A program made the position numbers and the translations under genes. The notes under the pieces were generated by a model. That model made no database searches and was not told the DNA's origin. It worked only from the letters and a program-made list of their open reading frames with translations. A stretch of 64,000 nucleotides of DNA from Oenanthe sinensis (taxonomy: Eukaryota; Streptophyta; Magnoliopsida; Apiales; Apiaceae), in assembly GCA_028671895.1 (NCBI GenBank), contig CM053796.1, forward strand, positions 34,284,860 to 34,348,859, given 5' to 3'. Positions 63,757-64,000 of this stretch are shown here, piece after piece. The stretch's first letter is position 1; each line of letters begins with the position of its first letter.

Positions 63757-64000
63757 GTAGGTCCATATTTCCTTCAACTATTTTTTGACAAATGCTGCTA
63801 GTGAACTCTGTCTTAAACTTGCAGGATATTCTGAAACACAAAAATACAATGGAGCAGGTATGCTATCTGAAATTGTGTAATTTCAATATTGTAGAATATA
63901 TGATTTCAATACTAGATTCGAAAATTGTAAGTTGTAAGTCATTAATGAAATACATCAGGTACAGTTTATATAGCATATCCCATGTTGATCAGATATAATA
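63757..64000. other. Intron of the KC1-type gene running off the window
   Basis: After the donor at 63757 no S5 sequence (expected V-T-L-F...) appears before the window end. Confidence 0.6.

Noticed and set aside
63826..63858. 33-nt open segment between AG and GT as a microexon of the channel gene
   Set aside because: The product (DILKHKNTMEQ) does not fit the S4-S5 region, which should continue V-T-L-F.
1..64000. CRISPR arrays, bacterial operons, organelle insertions
   Set aside because: Nothing of the kind was seen. The tRNA is nuclear type and the genes have plant introns.

Overview
This is nuclear DNA from a flowering plant, most likely a eudicot. The evidence is genes with many GT-AG introns, a plant tRNA-Leu gene, plant-only protein families (FRIGIDA-like, KC1-type potassium channel) and dense plant transposon debris (MULE, Stowaway/Emigrant MITEs, hAT, Copia, SINE). 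The species cannot be named from the sequence alone.

Layout. 1-3073: a Mutator-like (MULE) transposon with 86-bp terminal inverted repeats and a broken transposase on the minus strand. 3.8-5.2 kb: a cluster of MITEs. 5616-8662: a complete three-exon FRIGIDA-like 4 gene. 9127-9210: tRNA-Leu(CAA) on the minus strand. 9826-13362: a nine-exon Rab escort protein (REP) gene whose first exon is damaged. 13.6-19.3 kb: gene-poor, with two MITEs and a LINE-type RNase H remnant split by a probable solo LTR. 19785-24276: an 11-exon DDT/WHIM chromatin-remodelling subunit (DDR4-like). 24.3-29 kb: a Copia fragment, a 1.3-kb foldback element and a SINE fragment. 29008-58312: a giant 36-exon gene for a plant ZFYVE26/spastizin-like protein (2,485 residues as assembled here), whose introns hold several repeats, including a nested pair of inverted-repeat elements. 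60169-61052: a non-autonomous hAT-like element. 61934-window end: the 5' four exons of a KC1/KAT3-type Shaker potassium channel gene, cut by the window edge.

All protein genes run on the plus strand. They have unrelated cellular jobs (flowering/chromatin regulation, Rab prenylation, ISWI-type remodelling, endolysosomal/autophagy scaffold, potassium uptake). I see no operon-like or cluster logic. I assembled gene models by hand from reading-frame continuity across GT-AG (once GC-AG) junctions. Exon phases add up through every model except the damaged REP exon 1.

I did not find a convincing unknown biological system. The most unusual items are the foldback element, the lesions in REP exon 1, the nested inverted-repeat elements, the perfect 51-bp inverted repeat, and the RNase H remnant interrupted by an LTR-like insertion.
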